A stretch of 64,000 nt of DNA from Antrodiella citrinella (taxonomy: Eukaryota; Basidiomycota; Agaricomycetes; Polyporales; Steccherinaceae), in contig SGPM01000023.1 in NCBI GenBank assembly GCA_004802725.1, positions 1 to 64,000 of the forward strand, given 5' to 3'. The notes beneath the pieces were generated by a model that worked only from the letters and a program-made list of their open reading frames with translations, searched no databases and was not told the DNA's origin. The position numbers were made by a program, and so were the translations under genes. Below are positions 31,509-48,031 of the stretch, piece after piece; within the stretch, counting starts at the first letter, position 1, and every line of letters starts with the position of its first letter.

Positions 31509-33008
31509 CTACCATCCAAATATCAAATCCGAGACCTGTCCAACGATACCCTTACTGGGGGATGCGTTCATCTGCGAGGGAAGCGTAAAGGGTGCTCCAG
31601 CTTGTACAAACGCGCCGTTACCTCCAGGTACAATCTTCTGTGCAGCCTTCGTCCCACTGCCAGTCGCGTTGATCTTCCTGAAGGCTGACGCTGATGGTGC
31701 AAGACGGACGGGCGTGCCTACGCTCGGAGTACCTGGCGTACCAGATCGAAGGGCCACTTCAGACGAGAATGTACCATGGTTGGGTGGGGACGGGGAGGAG
31801 GACATCGTGACATCTGGGCTAGCAGAGGCGGGCTCGGGCGATGAGACAAAGCCTGTGCCGTGTATCAACGATCCCAATATGCTTTCTGCCAATGCTTGGT
31901 CCTATTGTCAGAAAATGCGCGTGAGCAAGCAGTATACAGAATGGTGGCCCAAAGAACGTACCGCCCACTTCACACCGACCATCCAGCTTCCGCCTACGAC
32001 CTCTCCGTTCCTCCTCACAGCTTTCAACGCGTCCCCGGGCTTAGCATACCCGACTCTGAAACAATTTACAACCTCCGTGTTCCCGTCAGGCTCTGTACTC
32101 TCGCCGATCGCTCGGAAGTACTCCACGGCAACAGTATACTTGTCTGGAGGATAACCAAAGACGATGACTTGGAGAGGTTTCGAGGAAGCGACTGGAGGTG
32201 ATGGGGCATTTTGAGGCGTGGACGGCGCAGCTGGTGATTGATGGGGACGGAAGAGAGAGCGGGCAGGAGAATCGAAGGCGGAGGCCTTTATAGCTACGTC
32301 AGTTGAATCCGACTATTGGTCCCAAGTGTGACATACCTGGAGACGTCGTCTGGACGCTGATTCAGGAAACACCTCGTTAACAATATCGTTTACCGAGCTT
32401 GTGGGTGGCGCGTCCTCATCCATAGGTTGTCTCTGTCGGTCTCTGTGCGGGTCATTAGATCACTTTTCGTCATTTGAAAAAGCGCGTCAAACAAACCTGG
32501 TGCTCTCAAACATCGAGTTCATGCCAAAATCGGATGCTGTAGAGCCAGACATCGTAGTATTCATCTTCGCTTTCGGTTGCACTAGGGGTGTGTCGTCGTA
32601 TCTTGGGTTACTTTGTGAAGGAGTCTGCAAGTTTTGGTCAGATTACATTGCAGCGGAATTGGTAGTGAGAACTAGAATCTTACATTGTTCTGATTGGCGG
32701 ACTGAGCAGACGCGTCAGACACAGTGGCGCATAAGCACAAAGTAATTCCTACTCACCATGAGGTATCCAGCCTGGTAAGGACTCCTCGACTGATTTATAC
32801 TATCATTCATGTTCAAAGACCCTCCGGAGCCGAGCGTGCTCGTGCGCATGCCAGGACTACTGTGCGACGCGCCAGGACTAGACATGCTGGCTACATTGAA
32901 CGGTTGTCCTTGGGTGAAGGACGACTGCGAGTGGCCGAATGGTGGTCGCGTCTGGTCTTGTTGGTAGCCGTTTTGACTGTTTGAGAATTGTTGGGCATTT
33001 GAGTACAT
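31509..33008 (-). CDS. NUP53: Nucleoporin Nup53/Nup35
   Basis: Nup53 is part of the inner ring of the nuclear pore, binding Nup170/Nup93-class partners and the pore membrane. The N-terminus (MYSNAQQFSNSQNGYQQDQT) is Gln/Ser/Asn-rich and disordered with a PFG motif. The middle has DEDAPPTSSVNDIVNEVFPE and SPARSLFR. The Nup35-type RRM is QVIVFGYPPDKYTVAVEYFR, GNTEVVNCFRVGYAKPGDAL and GGSWMVGVKWADQALAESIL. The C-terminus ends GIVGQVSDLIFGW, the conserved amphipathic membrane-binding helix; the stop is TAG at 31509-31511. About five introns fit. It lies head-to-head with ZPR1. Confidence 0.93.
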
Positions 33009-33264
33009 TGTGAGGAGACAGGAGTGATTAGGAGAAGAAAAAGGACGAGAGACAGAGCAGAGCTGGTGCCAAGTTCAAAACAACGCGACCGCAGAATGTC
33101 CGTTTGGCGCTGGGCTAAAGCTTGCCGATCGAGTGATCCATCTTATCTTATCTCCAGATGACTCTGCTCCTCTTCCTCAACTTTCAAGAGTCATCATGAT
33201 CTTTGAGTTTCTGCTCCATACTACCACATAGACGAACTTACAATCTTACCAAATCCGATCCAAC
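33009..33264. promoter_or_regulatory. Shared 256-bp divergent promoter (NUP53 / ZPR1)
   Basis: It separates the start codons of NUP53 (-) and ZPR1 (+). A short tandem TTATCTTATC sits near 33144. No TATA box. Confidence 0.45.
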
Positions 33265-35101
33265 ATGACCAGCGCGAATGCAGCAGGCCCACTGTTTCCT
33301 ACCATCCACGATGTAGCCGAGGGAACAGACAATTTAGCAGATTCTGTTGACAAACCCGCGGATGGTACGTTGACGGAAAAGGAGGAGGAAAGACCTGTCA
33401 CAGAGGTTGAGTCTCTGTGCATGCAATGTAACAAAAATGTATGTATAAACAATCCTCGCGTCCTGTCGTCTCTAATCACATTGCTCGAACGTACAGGGCT
33501 CGACCAGATTCCTCTTGACATCTATTCCCTTCTTTCGAGAGGTGATTGTTATGTCGTTCCGATGTGACCATTGCGGATACACGAACAATGAGATCCAGTC
33601 CGCCGGGACCATTCGACGTATGTCTTCCTCAAATCGTCTCGAGAAGGCAAATTGACCCTATCGTGCGTTTTAGCCGATGGAAGTGTTTACACTGTCAAAG
33701 TCCTGAATCGCGATGATCTCAACCGCACTGTTGTCAAGTCCAACACGTGCACAGTTACAATTCCTGAACTGCAGCTTTCCTTCCCATCGTCTCAAGGACA
33801 AATGACCAACATTGAAGGCCTCATACGCGATATCATCTCCGATCTCGGCGCCGAGCAACCTCTTCGGCGGATCCAAAATGAAGTGGCATGGAAGAAGATC
33901 GACGAAATCATACGCGCTTGCAAAGACATCGTACAAGACGAAGATGAAGATGAAGACGAGAAGGAGAAAAGCGCTGAGCCGAAGGAGGAGGAAAAGGAGC
34001 AGACACCTATGAAGCCGTTCACTCTCAAAATCGACGATCCCGCGGGCAACTCCTTCATCGAGTTCATCGGGAGCATGTCTGACCCGAAGTGGAATCTACG
34101 CACATACCACAGGACGTTTGAGCAGAATGTTACATTGGGACTGGTTGACAAGGATGCTGAGCCCAAGGATCAGAAGGCGATCGCCGTCAATTCGTTGGAT
34201 GACATCAAGAACAAAATACATGACGAGGATTTGATTGGTGGCGGATTCGATGGTAATGAGGAGTTGTTTGTTTTCCCGGGCTCTTGCGGAAGCTGTGGTC
34301 ATCCCAGCGACACGATCATCAAGAAAATCAACATTCCGTACTTCAAGGTGCGCTTTCAGCCTTGCGCTAGTTCTACAATTCAGCTGACATGATCGTTCAT
34401 GTAGGACGTCCTCATCATGTCGACCTCTTGCGAACATTGCGGCTACCGTGACAGTGAAGTCAAATCTGGTAGCGCCATCTCTAAGCAAGGGAAAAGAATC
34501 ACGCTCAAGGTGGAAGACAGCGAAGATCTTAGCAGAGACATTCTGAAGGTGCGTTTCACCACTGACTCATTCTCGAAACTATGTCCTAACCTGTACGTTA
34601 GAGCGAGTCATGCGGTCTCACGATTCCAGAAATTGATCTCGTCCTACAACACGGAACGTTAGGAGGTCGATTCACTACTCTTGAAGGAATTCTAGATCAA
34701 GTATACGAGGAACTCTCTCAAAAATTATTCGTTGATGCTTCCTCGGATGACGGTGCGTTTGAGAAGTTCCTAGCGAAACTCAAAGCGGTATGTCTTCGTC
34801 ATCCGTTTGCTTTGCCAACAACTGAGCGATGCTGTTTCCTTCTCAGGTGAAGAACGTCGAGATGCCGTTCACTCTGATTCTTGACGACCCCCTCGCGGAT
34901 TCATATCTACAAAACATCTACGCACCTGACCCAGATCCCAACATGGAGATCGTCACGTATGACCGAACCTACGATCAGAACGAAGACTGGGGCCTCAATG
35001 ACATGCAAGTAGAAGGATACGAAGGCGATCCTAATGTGGAGATAGCAAAGGAGAAGGCTGCTGCCGAAGCTCAGGCTGCATCCGCCGCCGTTGCTTCGTG
35101 A
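33265..35101 (+). CDS. ZPR1: Zinc-finger protein Zpr1
   Basis: Zpr1 is an essential eukaryotic protein that acts in folding of elongation factor eEF1A and in nuclear-cytoplasmic traffic. The two ZPR1 modules are plain. Module 1 has [20 protein letters not shown], then [17 protein letters not shown] and a beta domain ([20 protein letters not shown]). Module 2 has [40 protein letters not shown] and [20 protein letters not shown]. Both C4 zinc sites are complete. The linker is acidic ([11 protein letters not shown]). The C-terminus [20 protein letters not shown] ends at TGA 35099-35101. Five introns fit. Confidence 0.96.
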
Positions 35102-35486
35102 CATATGGACTTGGATGGAAATAAAAGTCTGACAAAACCTAAGTTGACTGTATTCCTAGCCAATGTATTGCTTCTTAGATCTCCTGGCTCATCCTCACGT
35201 TTGTTATATGGACTTGTAAATGGTCAATTGATTCCTGTTGTGTGCAGAATCCGGATGCAGCTGGACCCTGATTGACTGTGCGAAAGTCAGGGACAGCTGA
35301 CTGTTTGTTGTAGTGGGCGCAACCATCTGTAGAGACCTCGCTTGCTCTTAAACTTGTCCGCGACAGTCGTCAGCCTCCCATCTCCCAAACCGTCTTCCTG
35401 GTCTCAATCGTAACTTTGACGCACAATTTGGGTCTGGACATCTGGGCTGTTCCCATTTTCAGCGTGTCAGCCTCCCAATGTGTAGT

Positions 35487-35492
35487 TATAAA
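35487..35492 (+). promoter_or_regulatory. TATA box of the Ser/Pro-rich unknown gene
   Basis: TATAAA lies 160 bp before the proposed ATG at 35652, followed by a CT-rich run. Most genes in the window lack such a box. Confidence 0.5.
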
Positions 35493-35651
35493 TCGACGGT
35501 TTCCTCAATTTCTCCTTCCCTCTCCTTCTTTCGTTCCTCCATCTCCTCCCCTCGTTTGGACTCGCGATACCCTACGCTACCATACCTACGGGATAAAGTT
35601 CAAGTCTCGGTCTTCACATACACGTCTGTTCACTGGCTCCGAGGACGCGAG

Positions 35652-37307
35652 ATGTATCCACCTAAGAGGAGTGTCTCGTCTGTCCTCATAGGTGCTCGTC
35701 AGGTACGTATACTCTTTATATTACACACTCACTGTCGCTCATTCGTAGTGCCCTTAGCTTCTCGTGCCCGTCGTCATAGCACTTCGTCACCAACAGATTC
35801 TTATACGTCCCTCGCGCGAACCCGCATGTCAACAACTCGTTTCTCTCAAGCCCTCAGCTCCTCCGAGTCTGACCTCCGACAATGAGGTCCGAGGCTTTCG
35901 ACAGGTCATCGTCAACTCCCATCTGGTATGCCGTCTACCTTCGACTTTGACTTCCTGCTCGTCGCTCACTCGGGTTCTGCTAGATGTCCGCAATCGAGCG
36001 AAGAATGGCACCTCGTTCTGTTCTTTCTTCTTCGCTACCTCTTGAGTATCCAGGGACCGGGACAGTTTCCAGCGATGAGGACGAGGACGATATACTTGGT
36101 TTGGTCTGCTGTCATGTTGTCTCTGCGTCCCACGGAACTGACGAAGTGAGTGTCCATGTATATTCATGCTGCACAAGGCTAACGAACACTCGTGTGGCAG
36201 GATGTCTCAGGACCTGCTAACTGGAAGGTTGATTACCCTGAAACCGACGTCCATCTCGGCACCGAGGCTCAGCAAGAAGCCGAGGTTTTGACCACGCTGG
36301 TTGCGCCATCTCCGATGGACACATGCGACTCCAACAATACATCGCAAGAAGACTGCCCTTCAACTTTCCAGGACGCGCCTCCGTTAGACCCTGCGCTGGC
36401 AGCTATGTTTGCGAATGAACGGACCCGTGCGCGTCGTTCACGACGACGGTTTGGCAAGGAGCGCAAGAGAAAGCTGCACGCCGAAGCGCTACTACAAGCT
36501 CAGCTCAATACCGAGAACATCTTGCCAGTATCTGCAGAGGGTTCTCAGTCAACTGCTGCAACTCAGCCTTGTACTACATCTCTTGGTGCTCAGCAAGCTA
36601 CTGGACCCACAAGAATTCAGCTCCATACTACGTCCTTTATTCCTAGTTTGTTTCGAAATCCATCGACTGCTGCACTTAGGCCAGTCGCTCCAGCACTGAT
36701 CACCACAAACCTCCCTGTGCTTGCGCGCGCTACGACGGCCTTCAACAGCCCCTGCCCATTTTGGAGGCAGCCACAACCCGCTTTCTACTCTGCGTATCCC
36801 TCGCTACTTGATTCTCAGATGCCTTACGCCCCGGATCAAGCTCCCATGTTCTTTCCTCCATACGGCGAGTCCTGGTTCTATGGCGACTGGGTCCATAGCG
36901 ACTGGGTCCATGATACTCGTCACATTCCGTCTCCTCCTCGAGCCATGTACTATTCACCTGGCTCGTCTCTCGGTGACTCTTCCCACCTATACTATCCTGA
37001 AGCGCCCCCTCCTTGGTCCCCTCCTGAGCAAGGATCCGCTTGTCTCACCCATGCGAAAGATCCTTCGCTTTCCTGGTCTCCTGACAACATGTCGTCTCCT
37101 CCTCAAGATGCTTGTTGCTACCCACAGTACGGTGACTGGTCTACAGGAACTCATCAGTCTGCTGCGTCTCATCTTCGGTCCGCACCTGAACAGGAGCTTC
37201 CTACTCCCGTCCAAGATGTAGAGTTCCCCTCACTTGATCGTGCTTCACAGAAAGTGATCTCCTACTATCACCTCCCGTCATTCCTACACGATCTCTTCAA
37301 TATGTAA
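35652..37307 (+). CDS. Unidentified Ser/Pro/Tyr-rich protein
   Basis: Four exons give one frame of 495 codons: 35652-35702, 35758-35925, 35984-36145 and 36201-37307, with introns of 55-58 nt. The start MYPPKRSVSSVLIGARQ is short and basic. The middle has an acidic patch (VSSDEDEDDILGL) and one strongly basic stretch (TRARRSRRRFGKERKRKLHA, residues about 200-220) followed by LEU/Gln-rich LLQAQLN; this recalls a bZIP basic region, but no full zipper follows. The C-terminal half is low-complexity with many Ser, Pro, Tyr and Trp (DWVHSDWVHDTRHIPSPPRA, PPPWSPPEQGSACLT). I recognise no family. A nuclear, disordered protein is the most I would infer. The first acceptor could also be at 35748, but that frame meets a stop. 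Confidence 0.6.
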
Positions 37308-37736
37308 CGTACGACTTGGGCTTGCTTGCATCTGACTGGGACTAGACTTCTTGCACCTGATTCGGACTGTATCCCATATATACCCCTCCTCCACACCGAC
37401 GGACTAGCCTCGCTTGCATCTGACTGTGACTTCTCTTTCATATATCCGACGTGTACCATCATGTATCCCATTCTTGACTGCCAGCCCATCGGTACCAATT
37501 TTCATTATCATTCGAGTCATAAAATCGATGACATCATGCAGAGTGGTAAGGTCAGACGGATCCTGGCGCTGGACGCGTAAGCCCTCAAGGCCTCAAGCTT
37601 CAAGCCGTTTTGAACGTTCGCGTTATACATACCCTCAGGTTACCCTGCAGCGTGTTGCACGGCTCAAACTACTTCGAATTGAAACCATCCATTTCGTGTT
37701 TAAACTTCGTTCAACGCTCATTGAACATTGTCAGGC

Positions 37737-38711
37737 ATGCGTTGGGTACCTATGGAGGCCAATCCTACGGTAAGCATCCGTTATCGCTACAGTTTATGTT
37801 TTATGATGAACTTGTATCATGATATCGACATTATACAGGTCATGAACGAAGTAAGCCTTCTGTCAGCCCGTGACTGTGATCGATGCCGCTGCTAAGGTTT
37901 AGGGCGAACAGTGGGCTCGGAAAGCAGGTCTTGTCACTTCTGAGTATAATTTATCAGACATCTACGGCTTCGACGAGGACGTGAGTGTGAAATGTTTGCA
38001 GCTCAAACATTCTTGTTCAAAGCTTTTCTGCAGCTCCTCGCATTAGTCCCACAACCGGTCAAAGCAATCGTGCTGCTTTTTCCGTACGAAGAATTGCTCC
38101 CTCACCACAGAGAAGAGGACTCTCAAATCCAGAAAGACGGCCAATATCCGATTGATCCTGCTGTGGTCTGGATCAAGCAGACCGTCAGTGCATATTACTG
38201 AGGAAAGATGGGGGCTTAATCCTACTGTCTCTTGATAGATTGACAACGCCTGTGGCACCATGGGGCTGATTCATTCCCTGCTTAACGTGAGTGGCGCCTC
38301 TTACCCGTATGATAAGTATTGACTTTTGATTGGACATAGTACTAGTCGAATGTGTCTATTACAGACGGTTCATGGCTGGCCAAACTCAAAGCCGAATGTC
38401 AAGGTAAGAGAAGACAAGATGTACCTCAAGGATATCCACGACACCGCAGCGCGGACAGGGCAGTCTGCCGTCCCTCCTACGCTCGACTGTAGCTCCCACT
38501 ACACGAGGTGGAGGTCCCGGATCCTTCCACCCCAGGTAGGACGAGGATGGTAGAATTGGACGGCGAACGCTCCGGTCCTATTGATCGCGGGGTATGCGTT
38601 GATCTTCTGAGGGACGCGCCGAGGATCATCCAAGAGATGTACGTAAGTCAGACGGCGAACCCAGGGTTCACCATGGTTGCATTGGCATCTGCGACGTCGG
38701 ACGAGGAGTAG
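37737..38711 (+). pseudogene. Decayed ubiquitin C-terminal hydrolase (UCH) copy
   Basis: It is a tandem paralogue of the intact UCH gene 1.5 kb downstream, with the same exon pattern. The start MRWVPMEANPTV is followed by VMNE and then GEQWARKAGLVTSEYNLSDI. The next exons give LLALVPQPVKAIVLLFPYEE and, with the catalytic Cys, IDNACGTMGLIHSLLN. After that it degrades. The exon with LAKLKAECQ is not in frame with its neighbours. The KTPDERAKILETT segment and its intron seen in the sister gene are missing. A frameshift right after the catalytic His region (SSHYTR) separates it from MVELDGERSGPIDRG. The end ASATSDEE is otherwise family-like. A working enzyme looks unlikely, but rescue by unusual splicing cannot be ruled out. 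Confidence 0.7.
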
Positions 38712-39253
38712 GATTTTCTTCATATGCGTGTGCATGTATGCTAGATGCATTTGCTTTTTATCAGTATCGTGGCTTGAACGTAGACACTGTCTGTACTGTA
38801 TTTCTAGCTAGCACTACAGCGAGGGTCGGCACGTATCCATTCTGGTGTATATATATCGATGGTGTTGTACCATTGGATCAAAAGTTGTGTTGCGAAGGCG
38901 CGCAACGTTTTCCAGATACATGTGTGTACTCTGGTTATTGTTGCAAGTACATATGTTACAAGATCTTTTGCCTAGGCCTTAGTAGTCGTAGAAAATTTAG
39001 TATGTATATTGATAAAACGCTGCTCTACACTCTGATGAGATACACTTATCATGCTGGTGTACTCGTTGTCAGGAAGAAAGTAGACGCGTCCCATTAGATT
39101 TCACGTCCAGGCGAATACATCTGAGTTCAGTAGTTGTGGGCGCCCACCCTGTGTTGCGTCATAGCGCCCATGAGACGTCTTACGCTCAACGTGAGCACCG
39201 CACTCTCTTTCATCTCCCTTCCGTCCATTTCGCAGTCATCCAAAGTAGCAATA
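38712..39253. other. Spacer between the two UCH copies
   Basis: AT-richer than its surroundings. Open frames are short and not family-like. The promoter of the intact UCH gene should lie in the right half. Confidence 0.4.
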
Positions 39254-40305
39254 ATGTCTGAAGCAGGACTTTCTCGCTGGATCCCTTTGGAGAGCAATCC
39301 CGACGTAAGCAGGCCCACCAAGATTTGACTTTACGTATTCTGACAAAACATTGGGCACACGCGCAGGTGCTAAATGCTGTACGGGATCATTCCACGCCCT
39401 ATGGAGTGCAGTATATTGACTGTGTTCTAGTGGTCCAATAAAGCAGGCTTGGTGGCAACCGATGCACAGTTCACTGATGTGTATGGACTTGATGCAGAAG
39501 TGAGACTTCCATGTGCAGTGCAGTGTGCTTGAACAGTTTTTTTGATGATCTACAGCTTCTTGCTATGGTCCCTCAACCAGTCAAGGCAGTGATCTTACTA
39601 TTTCCGATTACCGACTCCTCAGAGACTCGCCGTCGTAATGACGAACGCATCATGTTGGAGGGACAAGATCCTCCCATCGATCCTTCTGTTTTCTGGATGA
39701 AACAAACTGTCAGGACATATTAAGATGGTTCTGCTATATGCGCTCAAGGTCGTATTTGTAGATCTCGAACGCCTGTGGGACGATGGGATTGCTTCACGCT
39801 ATTGCCAACGTAAGTGTCCGTCGTCAACTATGGGCGTGGACCGCGATCTGATTGCAGTTCGAATACAGTCCAGCGTACAACTCACCCCGGGTAGTCCAAT
39901 TGATAAGTTCCTCGTAGATTGCAAAGGTGGGAGAAAGGATGGATCGTTTACTCAAGTGCCTTTCACTGATTCAAAATGATCTTAGCGAAGACCCCCGACG
40001 AGCGGGCAAAGATACTGGAGACCACGCCACATTTTTCGAGCATTCACTCTGAAGCAGCGAACTCAGGACAGACTGCCGTTCCTACCGACCTCAATACCGA
40101 CCTGCACTTCACGTGCTTCGTTCAAGCTCCGAGTCCCCTAGGTCCTCGTCTCATTGAGCTTGACGGACGACGCAGCGGCCCGGTCGACCGAGGCGCATGC
40201 GCGGAGCTGCTTTCTAGCGTTGCTGCTTGGGTAAAGTCGTACTATGTGGAAAGCACCACGAGCATGCAATTCAGCATGCTTGCTCTTGCGGCGCCAGAGG
40301 ATTGA
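39254..40305 (+). CDS. YUH1: Ubiquitin carboxyl-terminal hydrolase, UCH-L3/Yuh1 type
   Basis: A cysteine protease (peptidase C12) that removes small adducts from the C-terminus of ubiquitin and Nedd8/Rub1. The ATG at 39254 gives MSEAGLSRWIPLESNPD, then VLNA and WSNKAGLVATDAQFTDVYGL across short exons. The core is LLAMVPQPVKAVILLFPITD and FWMKQTISNACGTMGLLHAI with the catalytic Cys. The active-site crossover segment follows (KAKTPDERAKILETTPHFSS). The catalytic His is in DLHFTCFVQAP and the Asp in LIELDGRRSGPVDRG. It ends LALAAPED at TGA 40303-40305. Seven introns fit, several of them only about 50 nt. All catalytic residues are present, unlike the upstream copy. Confidence 0.92.
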
Positions 40306-40585
40306 AGCGATGGGCTGTAGGTTCATTTGTAGGACCGTCTGCTTTCCGTCTGCTTTGCGCCTGCTCCACGAGGTCAATATTCAATCACAGAGTTGACAGA
40401 GACTCGTATTTGTATTTCTATCGACTTGTCAACATGTGATACTTATCGCGCAAGTTTGTCGTTGATTTGTCTCGTTTGACGCGGGCTGCCGTCGAGTTCC
40501 TGTGCGTTCATGTGCCGAGATAGTTGCCGTCGCGTAAGAGAAAAAGCGAGACGTGGATGACCAAGCGTTGCCTTTGGGGGAAACA

Positions 40586-40591
40586 TATAAA
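40586..40591 (+). promoter_or_regulatory. TATA box of the ABCC transporter gene
   Basis: CATATAAATC lies 78 bp upstream of the ATG at 40664, a suitable distance for a regulated fungal promoter. Confidence 0.5.
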
Positions 40592-40663
40592 TCAGCCGCA
40601 GACGTTATTTTCTGACGCTTTCTGTCGCCATCTCTGTCATTCCTCTCGTGCTCGAAACTCACG

Positions 40664-46588
<5,925 letters not shown>

Positions 46589-46610
46589 AGCATTGAAAAG
46601 GGTATACAGG

Positions 46611-47303
46611 CTACCAACCCCCATCGTGAAAGGTTAGCTTGTCGTTAACCCACATAGCTAACCCATATATATCTGTAGAGAATTTGAAGTAGAATAGACA
46701 TAGATTCTTCAATGATATTTCCGCTGCTGGAAGGATGCGCAGGATCTCATCGGAAACCTCGAAACACTCCGTCTTCACCCACACAATCTGCGAACTGCGA
46801 GAACGAAATGGCGTGAGATGACATGTCCAACCTATACTCGGGAGATGAGCACAACGCACCTCGTTGAACTCCATATTAGAAATCTCCAAATTCTGCAGAA
46901 TAGGTGTAAGAGATCGCGGGGCGACTCTCATCTCCTGCAGCGAGTATTCGCCGTCCCAATCAGTGTCGGGGGGAAGGTTCGCGTAATCAGGAGCCATCGA
47001 CAATAACAACAAGGACTCGTCCTTGGCCGTCCGATCGTCCATGATCACTACAGGATCACTGATGAATGCAGCGTTCTTATCCGCGACGTGTCTCTCGTAG
47101 ATGGACTTGGGGTCGAGGTTGAGAGCCCACGTCGCGTCTTCGACGGCGCGGATGTAGTCGGGGAAGGGGTCGTACGCGTCGGACTCGGCTTCTGTGTCGA
47201 AGATGCGGTAGAAACGTTCGATGTCTGCGGGTATTATGGCGGGGCTGGACACGTAGATCGCGTTTCGTTGACGTTCAGGTTGGGTCATGGTGAACGTTGT
47301 CAT
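46611..47303 (-). CDS. Unidentified small acidic protein
   Basis: The frame starts at ATG 47303 (MTTFTMTQPERQRNAIYVSS) or at the inner ATG 47288 (MTQPERQ). It contains IPADIERFYRIFDTEAESDA, VEDATWALNLDPKSIYERHV, FISDPVVIMDDRTAKDESLL, DWDGEYSLQEMRVAPRSLTP and LQNLEISNMEFNE. An intron of 66-72 nt with a GTGCGT donor then joins to IVWVKTECFEVSDEILRILP. The intron is free of in-frame stops, so a single-exon reading is also open. It ends KLTFHDGGW at the stop 46611-46613. It is rich in acidic and aromatic residues, with no signal peptide or membrane helix. I do not recognise the family. That it is a real protein is supported by a degenerate second copy right upstream, where protein-level similarity is visible. 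Confidence 0.6.
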   Translation of the reverse strand: MTTFTMTQPERQRNAIYVSSPAIIPADIERFYRIFDTEAESDAYDPFPDYIRAVEDATWALNLDPKSIYERHVADKNAAFISDPVVIMDDRTAKDESLLLLSMAPDYANLPPDTDWDGEYSLQEMRVAPRSLTPILQNLEISNMEFNEVRCAHLPSIGWTCHLTPFRSRSSQIVWVKTECFEVSDEILRILPAAEISLKNLCLFYFKFSTDIYGLAMWVNDKLTFHDGGW

Positions 47304-47499
47304 TGAACAGTGCACACAGTAGTAGTGCAACCTGAGTTCAGCGCGCGGCGCGGCGCGAGGCGGACCGGATTCAACAGCTATCGACCGGTACCCTACTCTT
47401 AAGACAATAGATACACAACTGGTTCTTGTTTCGAGAGTCGAGACATGATTGTGAAAGAATCATCTGAACGCATCGTGAAATTCAAGTTGTGTCTCGTCA

Positions 47500-47961
47500 A
47501 TGTAAAGGACAATAGACATGTGGATCCTTCGGAATCGATGAGCCTGCGCCTCACGCGTCCCAACGTCTCATATGTACCCGTCAGGGAACCCGCGAAACAC
47601 CTCATCTTCACCCGCATACTCTACATACTGCCAGAACGGTGAAAAGTGAGACAAGATATATTTGACAAAGGAGAGCACTGCAACTCACCTCGTTGAAATT
47701 GATGTTTCCGGATTGCCGGTTGGACAGGACACCTATAGCTATGAGGAGGTTTCACGGGCGCGACTCTCACTTCCCGCAGCTCGTGGGTACCGTCCCATTG
47801 TAGTGAGGCAGGTAGGACAGCAGGAGCAAGGACTCATCCTTGGTCGTTCGATCGTCCCATGACCGCTATGGTATCATCAATGAACGCAGGATTCCTCTCG
47901 GTGCTGTGTCTCTCATAGATGGCTTCGGAGTCGAGGTTCAGAGCCCATGAGTTGTCTTCGA
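47500..47961 (-). pseudogene. 5'-truncated, frameshifted copy of the neighbouring unknown gene
   Basis: The minus strand reads VEDNSWALNLDSEAIYERHS after an acceptor-like TAG at 47961, matching VEDATWALNLDPKSIYERHV of the intact gene. FIDDTIAVM follows, then an extra base shifts the frame to DDRTTKDESLLLLS. A further shift is needed for WDGTHELREVRVAPVKPPHS. Past the intron position, the DNA of the last-exon start (GGTGAAGATG, GTGTTTCGCGGGTTCC) is still alignable. The N-terminal exon is absent: the 3' end of TFC1 at 48032 begins there. At least two frame changes make it a pseudogene. Confidence 0.75.
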
Positions 47962-48031
47962 CTAAGACTGCTATGTCTGTATGATTTACAAGATATGCAC
48001 TGCGGTACTGGACAAGTGCGCGAACGTTCGG

